Shown in pieces: positions 1-6,252 of a DNA stretch of 8,548 bases. Source of the stretch: JBNKDD01 sp050288085 (GTDB lineage Bacteria > Chloroflexota > Anaerolineae > Aggregatilineales > UBA3940); assembly GCA_050288085.1 (NCBI GenBank), contig JBNKDD010000247.1, positions 1 to 8,548 on the forward strand, written 5' to 3'. A program made the translations under genes and the position numbers. Under the pieces are notes generated by a model that made no database searches, was not told the origin of the DNA, and saw only the letters and a program-made list of their open reading frames with translations. Each line of letters opens with the position of its first letter. Position 1 is the stretch's first letter.

Positions 1-107
1 ACCTCCACCAACCCGGAAGCAACCGTCCCCAGCAGCAAGAAGGGCGCGGCCTCGATGAAAATCCCAAGAAACACCGTTGTGAAGTTAATAATCTGATCTG
101 CGATCAT
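1..107 (-). CDS. YraQ/ArsP-like permease, N-terminal fragment (runs off left edge)
   Basis: This is the beginning of a gene read leftwards, with 35 complete codons in the window. The protein starts MIADQIINF and continues with a hydrophobic helix containing FLGIFIEAAPFLLLG and then SGLVEV. That pattern (a short polar start, then an E-A-x-PFLLLG helix and SGL[IV]EV) is what I recognise as the start of the UPF0718/DUF318 permease family (YraQ, ArsP). These are polytopic inner-membrane proteins, some of which export organoarsenicals. The substrate cannot be inferred from this fragment. The ATG at 105-107 was chosen because it places the helix about where the family has it. It lies directly after the stop codon (108-110) of a small minus-strand ORF. 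No strong ribosome binding site sits at ideal distance; a GAGGTGG lies roughly 25 nt upstream. The call rests on family pattern memory only. Confidence 0.72.
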   Translation of the reverse strand, partial: MIADQIINFTTVFLGIFIEAAPFLLLGTVASGLVE

Positions 108-293
108 CTACACATCCATAGCTAAATCTACCACCTCATTATAGGCGATACGGGGGTAGATTTCATTAAACCGTATGGTTTGGGCCGGGCGATCCGGCAG
201 GATATTACACCCCCTGATCATGATCTGGGCGTATAAAGAATATCTATGATATGATGGGTTAAGTATACGCTGTTGTCTTTTATAACGAATCAA
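108..293 (-). CDS. Doubtful small ORF abutting the permease gene
   Basis: This open frame encodes at most 61 aa. The more plausible part starts at the internal ATG 219-221 and gives 37 aa (MIRGCNILPDRPAQ ... VVDLAMDV). Its TAG stop touches the permease ATG with no gap, as expected for translationally coupled genes, and codon use in the last 37 codons looks ordinary. The upstream third is AT-rich, overlaps the presumed promoter region and is probably not coding. I recognise no family. It may be a real small leader or accessory protein, the remnant of a longer gene, or chance. Confidence 0.25.
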   Translation of the reverse strand: MIRYKRQQRILNPSYHRYSLYAQIMIRGCNILPDRPAQTIRFNEIYPRIAYNEVVDLAMDV

Positions 294-301
294 TTTATAG
301 C
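240..301 (+). promoter_or_regulatory. Putative promoter and palindrome in the divergent intergenic region
   Basis: The stretch between the leftward permease side and the rightward gene at 329 is distinctly more AT-rich than its surroundings. It contains a short palindrome, ATATC-TAT-GATAT (240-252), which could be an operator half-site pair. Downstream lies a weak sigma70-like pair, TTGTCT (273-278) and TATAGC (296-301), with a 17-nt spacer. This would start transcription about 20 nt before the gene at 329. A 7-bp inverted repeat, GCGTATA (229-235) and TATACGC (264-270), flanks the palindrome. All are weak matches, so the region is better supported than the exact boxes. Confidence 0.3.
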
Positions 302-316
302 CAATGACGGCTTTTC

Positions 317-324
317 GAGGAGAG
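317..324 (+). promoter_or_regulatory. Ribosome binding site deciding the start at 329
   Basis: GAGGAGAG ends four bases before the ATG at 329. The alternative in-frame ATG at 380, which would give a cleaner start (MAFFDNL), has no purine-rich stretch at a suitable distance. This supports the longer 182-aa product. Confidence 0.6.
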
Positions 325-328
325 TTTT

Positions 329-877
329 ATGCGGAAGTTAACCTGTCCTCCTGAATCAGAAACCATAGGCGTTAACATCATGGCTTTCTTTGATAATCTT
401 CGGGATGACAACACCAAGCCGGTGATGGAGAAATATGGGCTGCTAGACCTCGATCCCGAATCGTGGTTTCCCACCAGTAAATATCTGAATGCCCTGAACG
501 AACTGGCTTTAAACCCGGATTTCTCCTCCAACCTGGTTGCTATCGGTTTAGAAGTCGGCCTGATGACACCGCTCCCGCCCGACCTTCCAGACCCCACCCT
601 GGAAGAAGTGTTGATCCGTTGGAACGACATGTACCAGTTCCTCCATCGCAACGCCGATGTAGGAAAGATCACCTTTGAAAAGATCAGTGAAAACCACTAC
701 AAAACCGTCCATACAGTGGTTTATCCTGACGATATGAGTTATGGGGTTCTGTATGGATATGGGCGTCGTTTCCTGCCCAAAGGGACTCGGTTCAAGGTCT
801 TTTACGACCCGGACATCCCGCCGCGTGATTATGGCGGAGAGGAAGACTACACAATCATTCATATCTCTTGGGAATAA
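329..877 (+). CDS. Unrecognised acidic soluble protein, 182 aa
   Basis: No family is recognised with confidence. The protein has no signal peptide or membrane helix and is rich in Asp, Glu and Pro. The N-terminal half (about residues 18-110) looks helical: MAFFDNLRDDN, then GLLDLDPESWFPTSKYLNALNELAL and a region around EEVLIRWNDMYQFLH. The C-terminal half (about 112-182) looks like alternating strands, with KITFEKISENHYKTVHTVV, a YPDDMSYGVLYGYGRRFLP segment, FKVFYDPDIPP and a terminal TIIHISWE. A helical N-part followed by a strand-rich C-part is loosely reminiscent of small heme- or ligand-binding families (H-NOX, DUF2378 type), but no diagnostic residues were found, so this is only a suggestion. 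It has its own ribosome binding site and is followed by a strong terminator, so it appears monocistronic and separate from the membrane-protein array. Confidence 0.75.
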   Translation: MRKLTCPPESETIGVNIMAFFDNLRDDNTKPVMEKYGLLDLDPESWFPTSKYLNALNELALNPDFSSNLVAIGLEVGLMTPLPPDLPDPTLEEVLIRWNDMYQFLHRNADVGKITFEKISENHYKTVHTVVYPDDMSYGVLYGYGRRFLPKGTRFKVFYDPDIPPRDYGGEEDYTIIHISWE

Positions 878-893
878 ATTCTCATAACTAATC

Positions 894-937
894 AACTAAG
901 AACCCTGGATAAATCGATACCCAGGGTTCTTAGTTTT
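894..937 (+). terminator. Intrinsic (rho-independent) terminator
   Basis: A perfect 15-bp stem is formed by AACTAAGAACCCTGG (894-908) and CCAGGGTTCTTAGTT (921-935), with a 12-nt loop and a short T run (934-937). It sits 16 nt after the stop of the gene at 329 and about 40 nt before the first array gene. It isolates that gene from the downstream operon. The run of T is only four long, but stem strength makes function likely. Confidence 0.85.
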
Positions 938-977
938 GTGGTTGCATCAAATCGGAGTCTGGCCCAGAATGTGAGGT

Positions 978-1670
978 ATGGAACGAGAGTCAGCGATTCG
1001 ATCAGATAAAGATAATCCACCCAACCCCATCTACGAACGCTTCACGCGCGGCAGCCGTTGGCCCTCCATGCGACAATCCCGCTGGTTAGTGGTGGGGGGA
1101 GTGCTGATCTGTGCTGTGTTAGCGGGCTTGCTGATCGCGTCACCAAACTATCGACAGTTATTCACTGGCCTGGCCCTGCTGTCCGGACTCGCGGCGCTCA
1201 GCCCGGTGATTCTTTCGGTGTACGCTGTCAATCTGACTTACCGGCTGATCCGGAATAGTGATTACCAGATGATCCGGCTCACCCCACTATCCGAAGATGA
1301 GATTCTGCAAGGTTTCACTCAGGTCGCCTTGTCCCGGCTGCGGGTGCTGCGGGTGATTATCACCGGGGTAGTGTTGATTGTTGGCTTGCTGCTCATCTCT
1401 GAATCGGTGAAGCAGAATTATCAACCAGACTATGCTGAGCCAATCATATTGGCTATTATCGATATTGAGTTTGCTATTGTAGTCTGGATAGCCCAGTCGA
1501 TATGCATTGGGGTGGGAGTAAATCTTGCTCTTCAGCACAGTTCCCGCTGGCTTGCCATGCCCCTGGCGGTGGGGTTAACGCTGTTCGCGTCGGCGATGCT
1601 ATATTTTCTTAGTGTATATATAACCTTCACAACCTTGTCGGTGATATTAATGTCCATAGCGGCATTGTGA
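978..1670 (+). CDS. Array membrane protein A1 (ABC-2-permease-like, subfamily A)
   Basis: This 230-aa polytopic membrane protein is the first of six tandem paralogues. The cytoplasmic N-terminus carries PPNPIYERFTRGSRWPSM (residues 14-31), rich in Arg. Predicted helices are near 36-55, 63-86, 122-142, 156-176 and 193-213, with a possible last helix to the end. Between helices 2 and 3 is a charged loop, YQMIRLTPLSEDEILQG (96-112), placed inside by the positive-inside rule. NPI near the N-terminus plus LTPLSxxEIxxG after helix 2 is also seen in ABC-2-type permeases, where this loop contacts the ATPase, so a distant relationship is inferred. It is shorter than a typical full ABC-2 permease and has no ATPase beside it. 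The start at 978 gives an N-terminus eight residues longer than its relatives. GAGG at 973-976 is too close to be an ideal ribosome site, so this start is less certain. The stop is followed after 2 nt by the next ATG. Confidence 0.8.
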   Translation: MERESAIRSDKDNPPNPIYERFTRGSRWPSMRQSRWLVVGGVLICAVLAGLLIASPNYRQLFTGLALLSGLAALSPVILSVYAVNLTYRLIRNSDYQMIRLTPLSEDEILQGFTQVALSRLRVLRVIITGVVLIVGLLLISESVKQNYQPDYAEPIILAIIDIEFAIVVWIAQSICIGVGVNLALQHSSRWLAMPLAVGLTLFASAMLYFLSVYITFTTLSVILMSIAAL

Positions 1671-2424
1671 TTATGCTCGAAACCAAACCACCCAACCCGA
1701 TCTACGAACGCTTTGCGCGTGGCAGCCGTTGGCCTTCTCTGAGACAAGCCAATTGGTTGGCATTGGGTCTGGTATCGGCCTGCACAATGTTGGCGGCCTA
1801 GTTGCTATCGATCCGGATCTATTATTGGTTGTCCGGTACCTTGTTTGTATTGGCCGGATTGACTGTCATCAGCCCGGTGATGTTTTCACTGTATGCCGTC
1901 AATCTGGTTAATGGGCTGACCAATAGCAGCGACTATCAGATGATCCGCCTCACCCCGCTGGCCGATGATGATGTCTTGGAGGGGATTACCCGAGTAGCCC
2001 TGTTCCGGCTGCGGGTACTGCGGATGATCGTTATCGGGTTCGCGCCGATCTTCGGTTTGCTGATCGCCAGCGAATTCGTATTCGGTTGGAATAAGCAGTG
2101 GGTGATGCTTCCCCATCAAATAACAACGGCTGCCATCGGTATAGAGTATGCTGTCCTGGTCTGGGCAGCCCAGGGCGCGAGCATTACACGTGGTGTAAAG
2201 ATTGCCCTCCGTCATAACTCCGGTTGGGAAGCTATGTTCTTAACCGTATTGATGGCGCTGCTCACGTCAGTGGCGCTGTATATTTTTGTCGGATTTTACT
2301 TTGTCGGGATAGTAGTTATGACATATTCCCTATTTGTGCCGGTGTACTGATCATGTCCAAAAACAAACCACCCAACCCCATCTACGAACGCTTTACACGC
2401 GGCAGCCGTTGGCCTTCCATGCGG
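1017..2424 (+). repeat. Tandem 5'-end repeats of subfamily A genes
   Basis: The coding DNA for the N-terminal motif recurs nearly unchanged at about 1017-1073, 1687-1741 and 2367-2424. Each has CCCAACCC[CG]ATCTACGAACGC followed by GGCAGCCGTTGGCC. The repeat spacing of about 670-680 nt equals one gene plus its junction. The conservation at DNA level, stronger than in the rest of the genes, suggests relatively recent tandem duplication or gene conversion. Confidence 0.75.
1673..2350 (+). pseudogene. Array membrane protein A2, interrupted by an in-frame amber codon
   Basis: This is the second paralogue, 225 codons plus stop, with TAG at codon 43 (1799-1801). Before it the frame reads MLETKPPNPIYERFARGSRW and the start of helix 1. 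After it the same frame stays open to 2350 (helix 2, YQMIRLTPLADDDVLEG at residues 88-104, later helices, ending VPVY). There is no frameshift. Codon 43 aligns without gaps to Trp43 (TGG) of the third paralogue, so a single G-to-A change explains the stop. Possible outcomes are loss of function, amber suppression, or re-initiation at the TTG immediately after the stop (1802), which would remove the NPIYER tail and part of helix 1. The remainder looks uncorrupted, so the nonsense change is probably recent, or the site is a sequencing error. The ATG is 2 nt after the previous stop, as elsewhere in the array. Confidence 0.8.
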
Positions 2425-3018
2425 CTGGCCCGGTGGTTAGCGGTCGGGTTGGTGCTGATTTGTACGGCTGTGATGGCCTGGCTGCCATCTGTGCTGTACT
2501 ATCGCCAACTTATCCGCGCATTGATCCTGCCCTCCGGGGTGGCGATCATCAGCCCGGTGGTGTTTGCGATTTATGCCGTTGATCTGGCCGACCGGATGAT
2601 CGCGGGGTTCGATCACCGGATGATCCGCCTCACCCCCTTGACCGAAACCGAGATTCTGGACGGCTTCACTCAGGCAGCACTGTTCCGGCTTCGCGTACCG
2701 AGAGTGATCACCACCGGATTAGCGCCGACTTTATCCCTGCTGCTGATCACCGAACTGGGTTGGTACATGCCGGTGATCGTCGAGCGGCTGCTGCCGGTTT
2801 TGATCGGATTCGCATTTGTAGTGGTGATCTGGATAACCCAGCGGATCGGCATTTCCTTTGCTGTCAATGCCATCTATCAGGATCAACCTCGCCTTCGGGC
2901 ATTGATCGTAACCAGCGCCGCGATGTCGATCATCTCGGCGCTGCTGTATTTCGTGGCTGGTCTGGCCGCCTTTGCCCTGACAGTCTGGGTAACGATTATG
3001 ACAACGGTGGTGTTCTGA
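2353..3018 (+). CDS. Array membrane protein A3 (ABC-2-permease-like, subfamily A)
   Basis: This third paralogue is an intact subfamily A member of 221 aa. It starts MSKNKPPNPIYERFTRGSRW. Helix 1 spans about 28-45, helix 2 about 56-77, and the cytoplasmic loop HRMIRLTPLTETEILDG 88-104. Later helices are about 117-134, 147-165, 183-202 and 204-220. The same frame is open upstream to an ATG at 2224, but that would overlap the previous gene by over 120 nt. The ATG at 2353 restores the conserved N-terminus and lies 2 nt after the preceding stop. Translation is probably coupled to that stop. Role and topology are inferred as for the first paralogue. Confidence 0.85.
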   Translation: MSKNKPPNPIYERFTRGSRWPSMRLARWLAVGLVLICTAVMAWLPSVLYYRQLIRALILPSGVAIISPVVFAIYAVDLADRMIAGFDHRMIRLTPLTETEILDGFTQAALFRLRVPRVITTGLAPTLSLLLITELGWYMPVIVERLLPVLIGFAFVVVIWITQRIGISFAVNAIYQDQPRLRALIVTSAAMSIISALLYFVAGLAAFALTVWVTIMTTVVF

Positions 3019-3020
3019 CC

Positions 3021-3722
3021 ATGTCCAAAGACAAACAACCCAACCCGATCTACGACCGCCTGACCCGTAACACGCACGGCCCATCGACATGGTTGGTGAT
3101 TGGGCTAGCGGTCGGGATTGGGGGGGCAGCTTTGGTGACGGCTCTCACTTCACTTGATGACTATGGCAATCTGTATGGTCCCATATTGCAACTGACCCTG
3201 GTCATCGACTTGATCAGCCCGGCGGTGATAGCTGTCTATGCTGCTAATTTGGCTTCTAAAGACCAGCGCGCAGAAAACTTTCAGATGATGAAGTTGACCG
3301 GCATTACTGAAGAAACGATGATTACGGGTTATGCCAGCACCGCCTTCCATAGGCTGCGCTTATTAGCCGCGGTTGCCACAGCCCTGGCCCCCACACTGAT
3401 TATGGTGAGTACTCTGGCACTTCTCATGCTTGATCACCGCCGCCCCTCAGTTGATACAGAATTATCAGGGATTATCAGCTTTCTGGTGGTCTGCTTTCCG
3501 GTAGTGATTCTGTTAACGTCTGGCCTATGGTTTTTTCAGAAGGCTGCTGGCGTTTTGGGGGCATCGCTGGCCGTCTGGTGGAAGCGTCCCATCCCGGTAA
3601 TGATCGTCTCGTCATTCATATTGCTGATCTTCCCGCCGATTGCCTTGATCGCCACTTCATGGAGTATATCTATCTTATTTATTGCGATTTACATACTTCT
3701 ATCGGCAGTTTTTCAGTTTTGA
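3021..3722 (+). CDS. Array membrane protein B1 (ABC-2-permease-like, subfamily B)
   Basis: This fourth paralogue is 233 aa and the first of subfamily B. It starts MSKDKQPNPIYDRLTRN. It lacks the KRFLRWL segment that the other two B members carry before helix 1. Predicted helices are about 24-43, 55-76, 112-137, 149-173, 190-210 and 213-232. The inter-helix loop is NFQMMKLTGITEETMITG (86-103), corresponding to LTPLSEDEILQG of subfamily A. A subfamily B signature, LWFFQKxxGxxGAxLAxWWKxPIP, spans about 169-192. The open frame extends back to 2760 inside the previous gene, but the ATG at 3021 is 2 nt after that gene's stop and fits the family N-terminus. GGTGG at 3006-3010 may serve as its ribosome site. 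Confidence 0.85.
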   Translation: MSKDKQPNPIYDRLTRNTHGPSTWLVIGLAVGIGGAALVTALTSLDDYGNLYGPILQLTLVIDLISPAVIAVYAANLASKDQRAENFQMMKLTGITEETMITGYASTAFHRLRLLAAVATALAPTLIMVSTLALLMLDHRRPSVDTELSGIISFLVVCFPVVILLTSGLWFFQKAAGVLGASLAVWWKRPIPVMIVSSFILLIFPPIALIATSWSISILFIAIYILLSAVFQF

Positions 3723-3735
3723 GGCAGATAATATA

Positions 3736-3779
3736 GTAGGGGACTGCAAGACAATTATGGCAGCAATGGGGCTTTGAAC
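3736..3779 (+). pseudogene. Possible fossil 3' end of a lost array copy
   Basis: The 57-nt gap between the fourth and fifth paralogues ends with ACAATTATGGCAGC (3751-3764), then TGA (3775-3777), two bases, and the next ATG. The end of the third paralogue plus its junction has ACGATTATGACAAC, then TGA, two bases and ATG. About 23 of 32 positions match over that stretch, with the stop and spacing in register. Translated, TIMAAMGL-stop compares with TIMTTVVF-stop. The fourth gene ends normally upstream and in a different frame, so this is read as the tail of a deleted paralogue. The match is short, so confidence is limited. Confidence 0.4.
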
Positions 3780-4478
3780 ATGGCAAAAAACGAACAACCC
3801 AACCCGATCTATGAGCGCCTGACCCGCAACACTCGCGGCCCATCAAAGCGCTTTTTGCGCTGGCTGTCGATTGGCATCGGGGCGGTGACCTTGTTAACAG
3901 CACTCGCCCTGCTTGACTACAACCTCAAGCTGGCTGTTCCGATCCTGCTGTTTATCGGGAGCCTCGACGTAATCAGCCCGGCAGTGATCGCTGTTTATGC
4001 CGCCAATCTGGCTTACAGAGACCTGCCCGAAGAAAACGTACAGATGCTAAAGTTAGCCGGAATCACCGAAAATACCATAATCAAGGGTTATGCCGAAGCC
4101 GCTTTCCACCGGCTGCGTTTATTGGCCGCCGTCGCTACATCCCTGGTTCCTACCCTGTTGATAGCGGGCAGCCTGGCGACACTAGTTGCCTGGCCGGGCA
4201 GGGATGTTGACCTGGTGGATATTGCCATATTGCAATTGTCGATCCTGCCAGCAGTGGTATTGTTATCCTTTGGGCTGTGGTTTTTCCAGAAACTGGGCAG
4301 TATTTGTGGTGCATTCCTTGCGATTTGGTGGAAGCATCCCATACCGGCAATGATCGCCGGGGCGCTGGCGATGCTGATTTTACAACCGGTGGCCCTGAAT
4401 ACCGTCTCAAAGATATTGTTTGACCCGTTGATGACGCTATACATAACTCTGTCGTCACTCGCCGAGAACTTGAAATGA
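3780..4478 (+). CDS. Array membrane protein B2 (ABC-2-permease-like, subfamily B)
   Basis: This fifth paralogue is 232 aa. It starts MAKNEQPNPIYERLTRN, then GPSKRFLRWLSIGIG, identical in that segment to the sixth member. Predicted helices are about 28-45, 51-75, 112-138, 148-168 and 187-206, with a less hydrophobic C-terminal end (AENLK). The cytoplasmic loop is NVQMLKLAGITENTIIKG (86-103) and the B signature GLWFFQKLG leads to IWWKHPIP (165-189). The ATG at 3780 was preferred over the in-frame TTG at 3774 because ATGGGG (3766-3771) is properly spaced for 3780 and too close for the TTG. Its stop overlaps the next start as ATGA, so the two are translationally coupled. Confidence 0.85.
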   Translation: MAKNEQPNPIYERLTRNTRGPSKRFLRWLSIGIGAVTLLTALALLDYNLKLAVPILLFIGSLDVISPAVIAVYAANLAYRDLPEENVQMLKLAGITENTIIKGYAEAAFHRLRLLAAVATSLVPTLLIAGSLATLVAWPGRDVDLVDIAILQLSILPAVVLLSFGLWFFQKLGSICGAFLAIWWKHPIPAMIAGALAMLILQPVALNTVSKILFDPLMTLYITLSSLAENLK

Positions 4479-5170
4479 CAAAAGACAAGCAACCTAACCC
4501 GATCACCGAGCGCCTGACCCGTAATACTGGCGGCCCATCGAAGCGCTTTCTGCGCTGGCTGTCGATTGGAATCGGGACGGCGGCAGTGGTGGCCGTGATG
4601 ATCATCCTTGCAACGGTGCCCGAATTTGTCGTTCTCTCACTGCTGCTGACCGGGGCGGTGGTCGCCATCAGTCCGGCGGTGCTGGCTCTTTACGCCGCCA
4701 ACCTGACCGCCAACGACCTGCGCGGCGAAAACCTCCAGATGCTCAAGCTGGCCGGGATCACCGAGAACACCATGCTCTACGGTTATGTCAATGCCGCCGC
4801 CCACCGGATGCGCTTGTTCATCGCCGTTGCGACCGCGTTGACCCCTGCGATGGTTCTATCGGGCGGTTTTACCCTGGTCGGTTCGGTGGCACGTCCGGCG
4901 GGATTTGATATAAGCCCGTTGGCAATCATCAGTGTGCTGGTGATCCTCACCCCCCTGATGGCGGTAGTCTCGACTGGGATGTGGTTTTTTCAGAAACTCG
5001 GCGGTGGGTTAGGGGCGCTGTTAGCCGTCTGGTGGAAGCGTCCGCTTCCGGCTATGGCGGTCTCCTCGCTGGCGATGTTGATCATGATGCCGGTGGTGTT
5101 CTATACCACCGGTTGGATACTGACCTTTATGTCTCTAATAATTATTCCGCTGTTGGTCGCGATATTCTGA
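4475..5170 (+). CDS. Array membrane protein B3 (ABC-2-permease-like, subfamily B)
   Basis: This sixth and last paralogue is 231 aa and overlaps the fifth gene by 4 nt (ATGA). It starts MTKDKQPNPITERLTRN; Thr replaces the Tyr found in the NPIY motif of the other five. Predicted helices are about 30-47, 51-75, 112-136, 148-170, 190-209 and 212-230. The loop NLQMLKLAGITENTMLYG (86-103) and the signature MWFFQKLGGGLGALLAVWWKRP (169-190) are intact. A gap of 43 nt separates it from the first kinase gene on the same strand. Function is not established for any member. The conserved loop suggests contact with a cytoplasmic partner. Confidence 0.85.
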   Translation: MTKDKQPNPITERLTRNTGGPSKRFLRWLSIGIGTAAVVAVMIILATVPEFVVLSLLLTGAVVAISPAVLALYAANLTANDLRGENLQMLKLAGITENTMLYGYVNAAAHRMRLFIAVATALTPAMVLSGGFTLVGSVARPAGFDISPLAIISVLVILTPLMAVVSTGMWFFQKLGGGLGALLAVWWKRPLPAMAVSSLAMLIMMPVVFYTTGWILTFMSLIIIPLLVAIF

Positions 5171-5202
5171 TCCTGCGCTCCTGCTGGCCTATCCCGACCG
5201 GG

Positions 5203-5207
5203 AAGGA
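5203..5207 (+). promoter_or_regulatory. Ribosome binding site of the first kinase gene
   Basis: AAGGA lies six bases before the ATG at 5214, a better site than those of most array genes. It supports independent initiation within the common transcript. Confidence 0.6.
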
Positions 5208-5213
5208 TGTACG

Positions 5214-6194
5214 ATGACAGACATCGACGATCCTCTAGAAGCTGCAAAACCGGGCTGTCTGCTGTTTGATGCAGTCTGGAAGATAATGGTTTTCTCCGTA
5301 ATCGGGGCGGTGCTGCTGACCGTGTCGGTGCTGATTATTCTGGGCTACCGGTCATTGATCGTATTGGGTCTGGCGATCTCCGGGATTGTGTCGCTGCTGA
5401 TATCTTATCTCGCCAGCCGGTCTGCTGTTCAACGCCGCAAGCTGATCGAAGAACAAAACCGGGCGCTCACCCGGCTAAACGAGGATATCCGCCAGGCTAA
5501 TACCGATCTTGAAGCGCGTAATGCGGAATTAGCCATGTTTTCTTACACCGTCGCCCACGATCTCCAGACCCCTCTCGGAACCATCATCGGCTACTGTGAT
5601 ATCGGTACAGCGCTCATCGAAACCCATACCAAATCCGACCTCGCCCAACTTCTCCAACGGATCATGGACATTGCCCAGAACTCGTCACACATCATCGATT
5701 CGCTGCTCTTATTAGCCAGCGTGCGCGAGGAGCAGGTGACCTTCGAGCCGCTCGATATGCAGCCGATTGTCGAGCGGGCCTGGCGGCGTTTAGATTCCCT
5801 GATCAGGGAGTACGACGCTTCCATCACTTACCCTGATACCTGGCCGGTTGCCCGCGGCCATGATCGCTGGGTGGAGGGAATCTGGAGCAATTACCTTAGC
5901 AATGCCATCAAATATGGGGGCCGCCCGCCGCTGATCGAAATCGGGGCCGATCTGCAAGATGATGACCTGATCCGGTTCTGGGTGCGGGATAACGGCAGAG
6001 GCATCTCCCTTGAAGAACAGGAGAAGCTGTTTACGCCCTTCGGCCAGTTGCAGCCCAAAGGGCATGGATTGGGCCTGTCGATTGTGTATCGTATCGGTGA
6101 GCGCTTAGGCGGCAGCGTAGGCGTAGACAGCGAGATCGACCAGGGCAGCACCTTCTACTTCACCTTACCTGCCGGAAAGGCAAAATGGTCTTGA
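5214..6194 (+). CDS. Membrane histidine kinase without extracytoplasmic sensor domain (1)
   Basis: This 326-aa sensor kinase should autophosphorylate on His and pass the phosphate to a response regulator not encoded here. Two predicted helices (about 21-43 and 48-68) are joined by only a few residues, so there is essentially no outside domain. A charged, coiled-coil-like linker follows (72-108). The H box is FSYTVAHDLQTPL with His115. The ATPase domain has the N box WSNYLSNAIKYGG (Asn226, Asn230), the G1 box RDNGRGI (Asp259), the F box LFTPF and the G2 box GHGLGLSI (283-290). It ends with SEIDQGSTFYFTLP, usual for the family, so all catalytic elements are present. With no PAS, HAMP or periplasmic domain, the signal presumably comes through the membrane, possibly from the array proteins encoded just upstream. 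It is paralogous to the next gene. Confidence 0.93.
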   Translation: MTDIDDPLEAAKPGCLLFDAVWKIMVFSVIGAVLLTVSVLIILGYRSLIVLGLAISGIVSLLISYLASRSAVQRRKLIEEQNRALTRLNEDIRQANTDLEARNAELAMFSYTVAHDLQTPLGTIIGYCDIGTALIETHTKSDLAQLLQRIMDIAQNSSHIIDSLLLLASVREEQVTFEPLDMQPIVERAWRRLDSLIREYDASITYPDTWPVARGHDRWVEGIWSNYLSNAIKYGGRPPLIEIGADLQDDDLIRFWVRDNGRGISLEEQEKLFTPFGQLQPKGHGLGLSIVYRIGERLGGSVGVDSEIDQGSTFYFTLPAGKAKWS

Positions 6195-6252
6195 TGAGCA
6201 GATGGGGTTATATTTTGACCACATATCCGGCTATTTTCAGTGAGCAGGGTTT

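Noticed and set aside
295..672. Minus-strand open frames opposite the 182-aa gene (295-672 and 548-895)
   Set aside because: Low-complexity Ser/Arg-rich translations without a ribosome site; the plus-strand gene has a good ribosome site, a terminator and sensible composition.
942..970. Possible promoter TTGCAT - 17 nt - CAGAAT just before the first array gene
   Set aside because: Only three and four matches to consensus boxes; it would give an almost leaderless transcript. The operon must start near here because of the terminator at 894-937, but the exact promoter is not visible.
1799..1801. Pyrrolysine or genome-wide TAG recoding in the second array gene
   Set aside because: TAG appears to be the normal stop of the second kinase gene (7246-7248), and the residue replaced is Trp at a membrane-helix position, which is explained by a point mutation.
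2224..3020. Longer N-termini for the third and fourth array genes (starts at 2224 and 2760)
   Set aside because: They would overlap the preceding genes by over 120 and 250 nt and add sequence absent from the other paralogues; ATGs at 2353 and 3021 restore the shared N-terminus and the 2-nt junction.
4088..4668. Minus-strand open frames opposite the fifth and sixth array genes
   Set aside because: They overlap clearly conserved paralogues on the plus strand and resemble no protein family.
978..5170. Repeat array considered as CRISPR or other short-unit repeats
   Set aside because: The repeated units are whole genes of about 670-700 bases with coding-frame conservation, not short direct repeats with spacers.
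6215..6243. TTGACC before the second kinase gene as an internal promoter
   Set aside because: No -10 box at suitable spacing; the 58-nt gap is more simply an intra-operon spacer.
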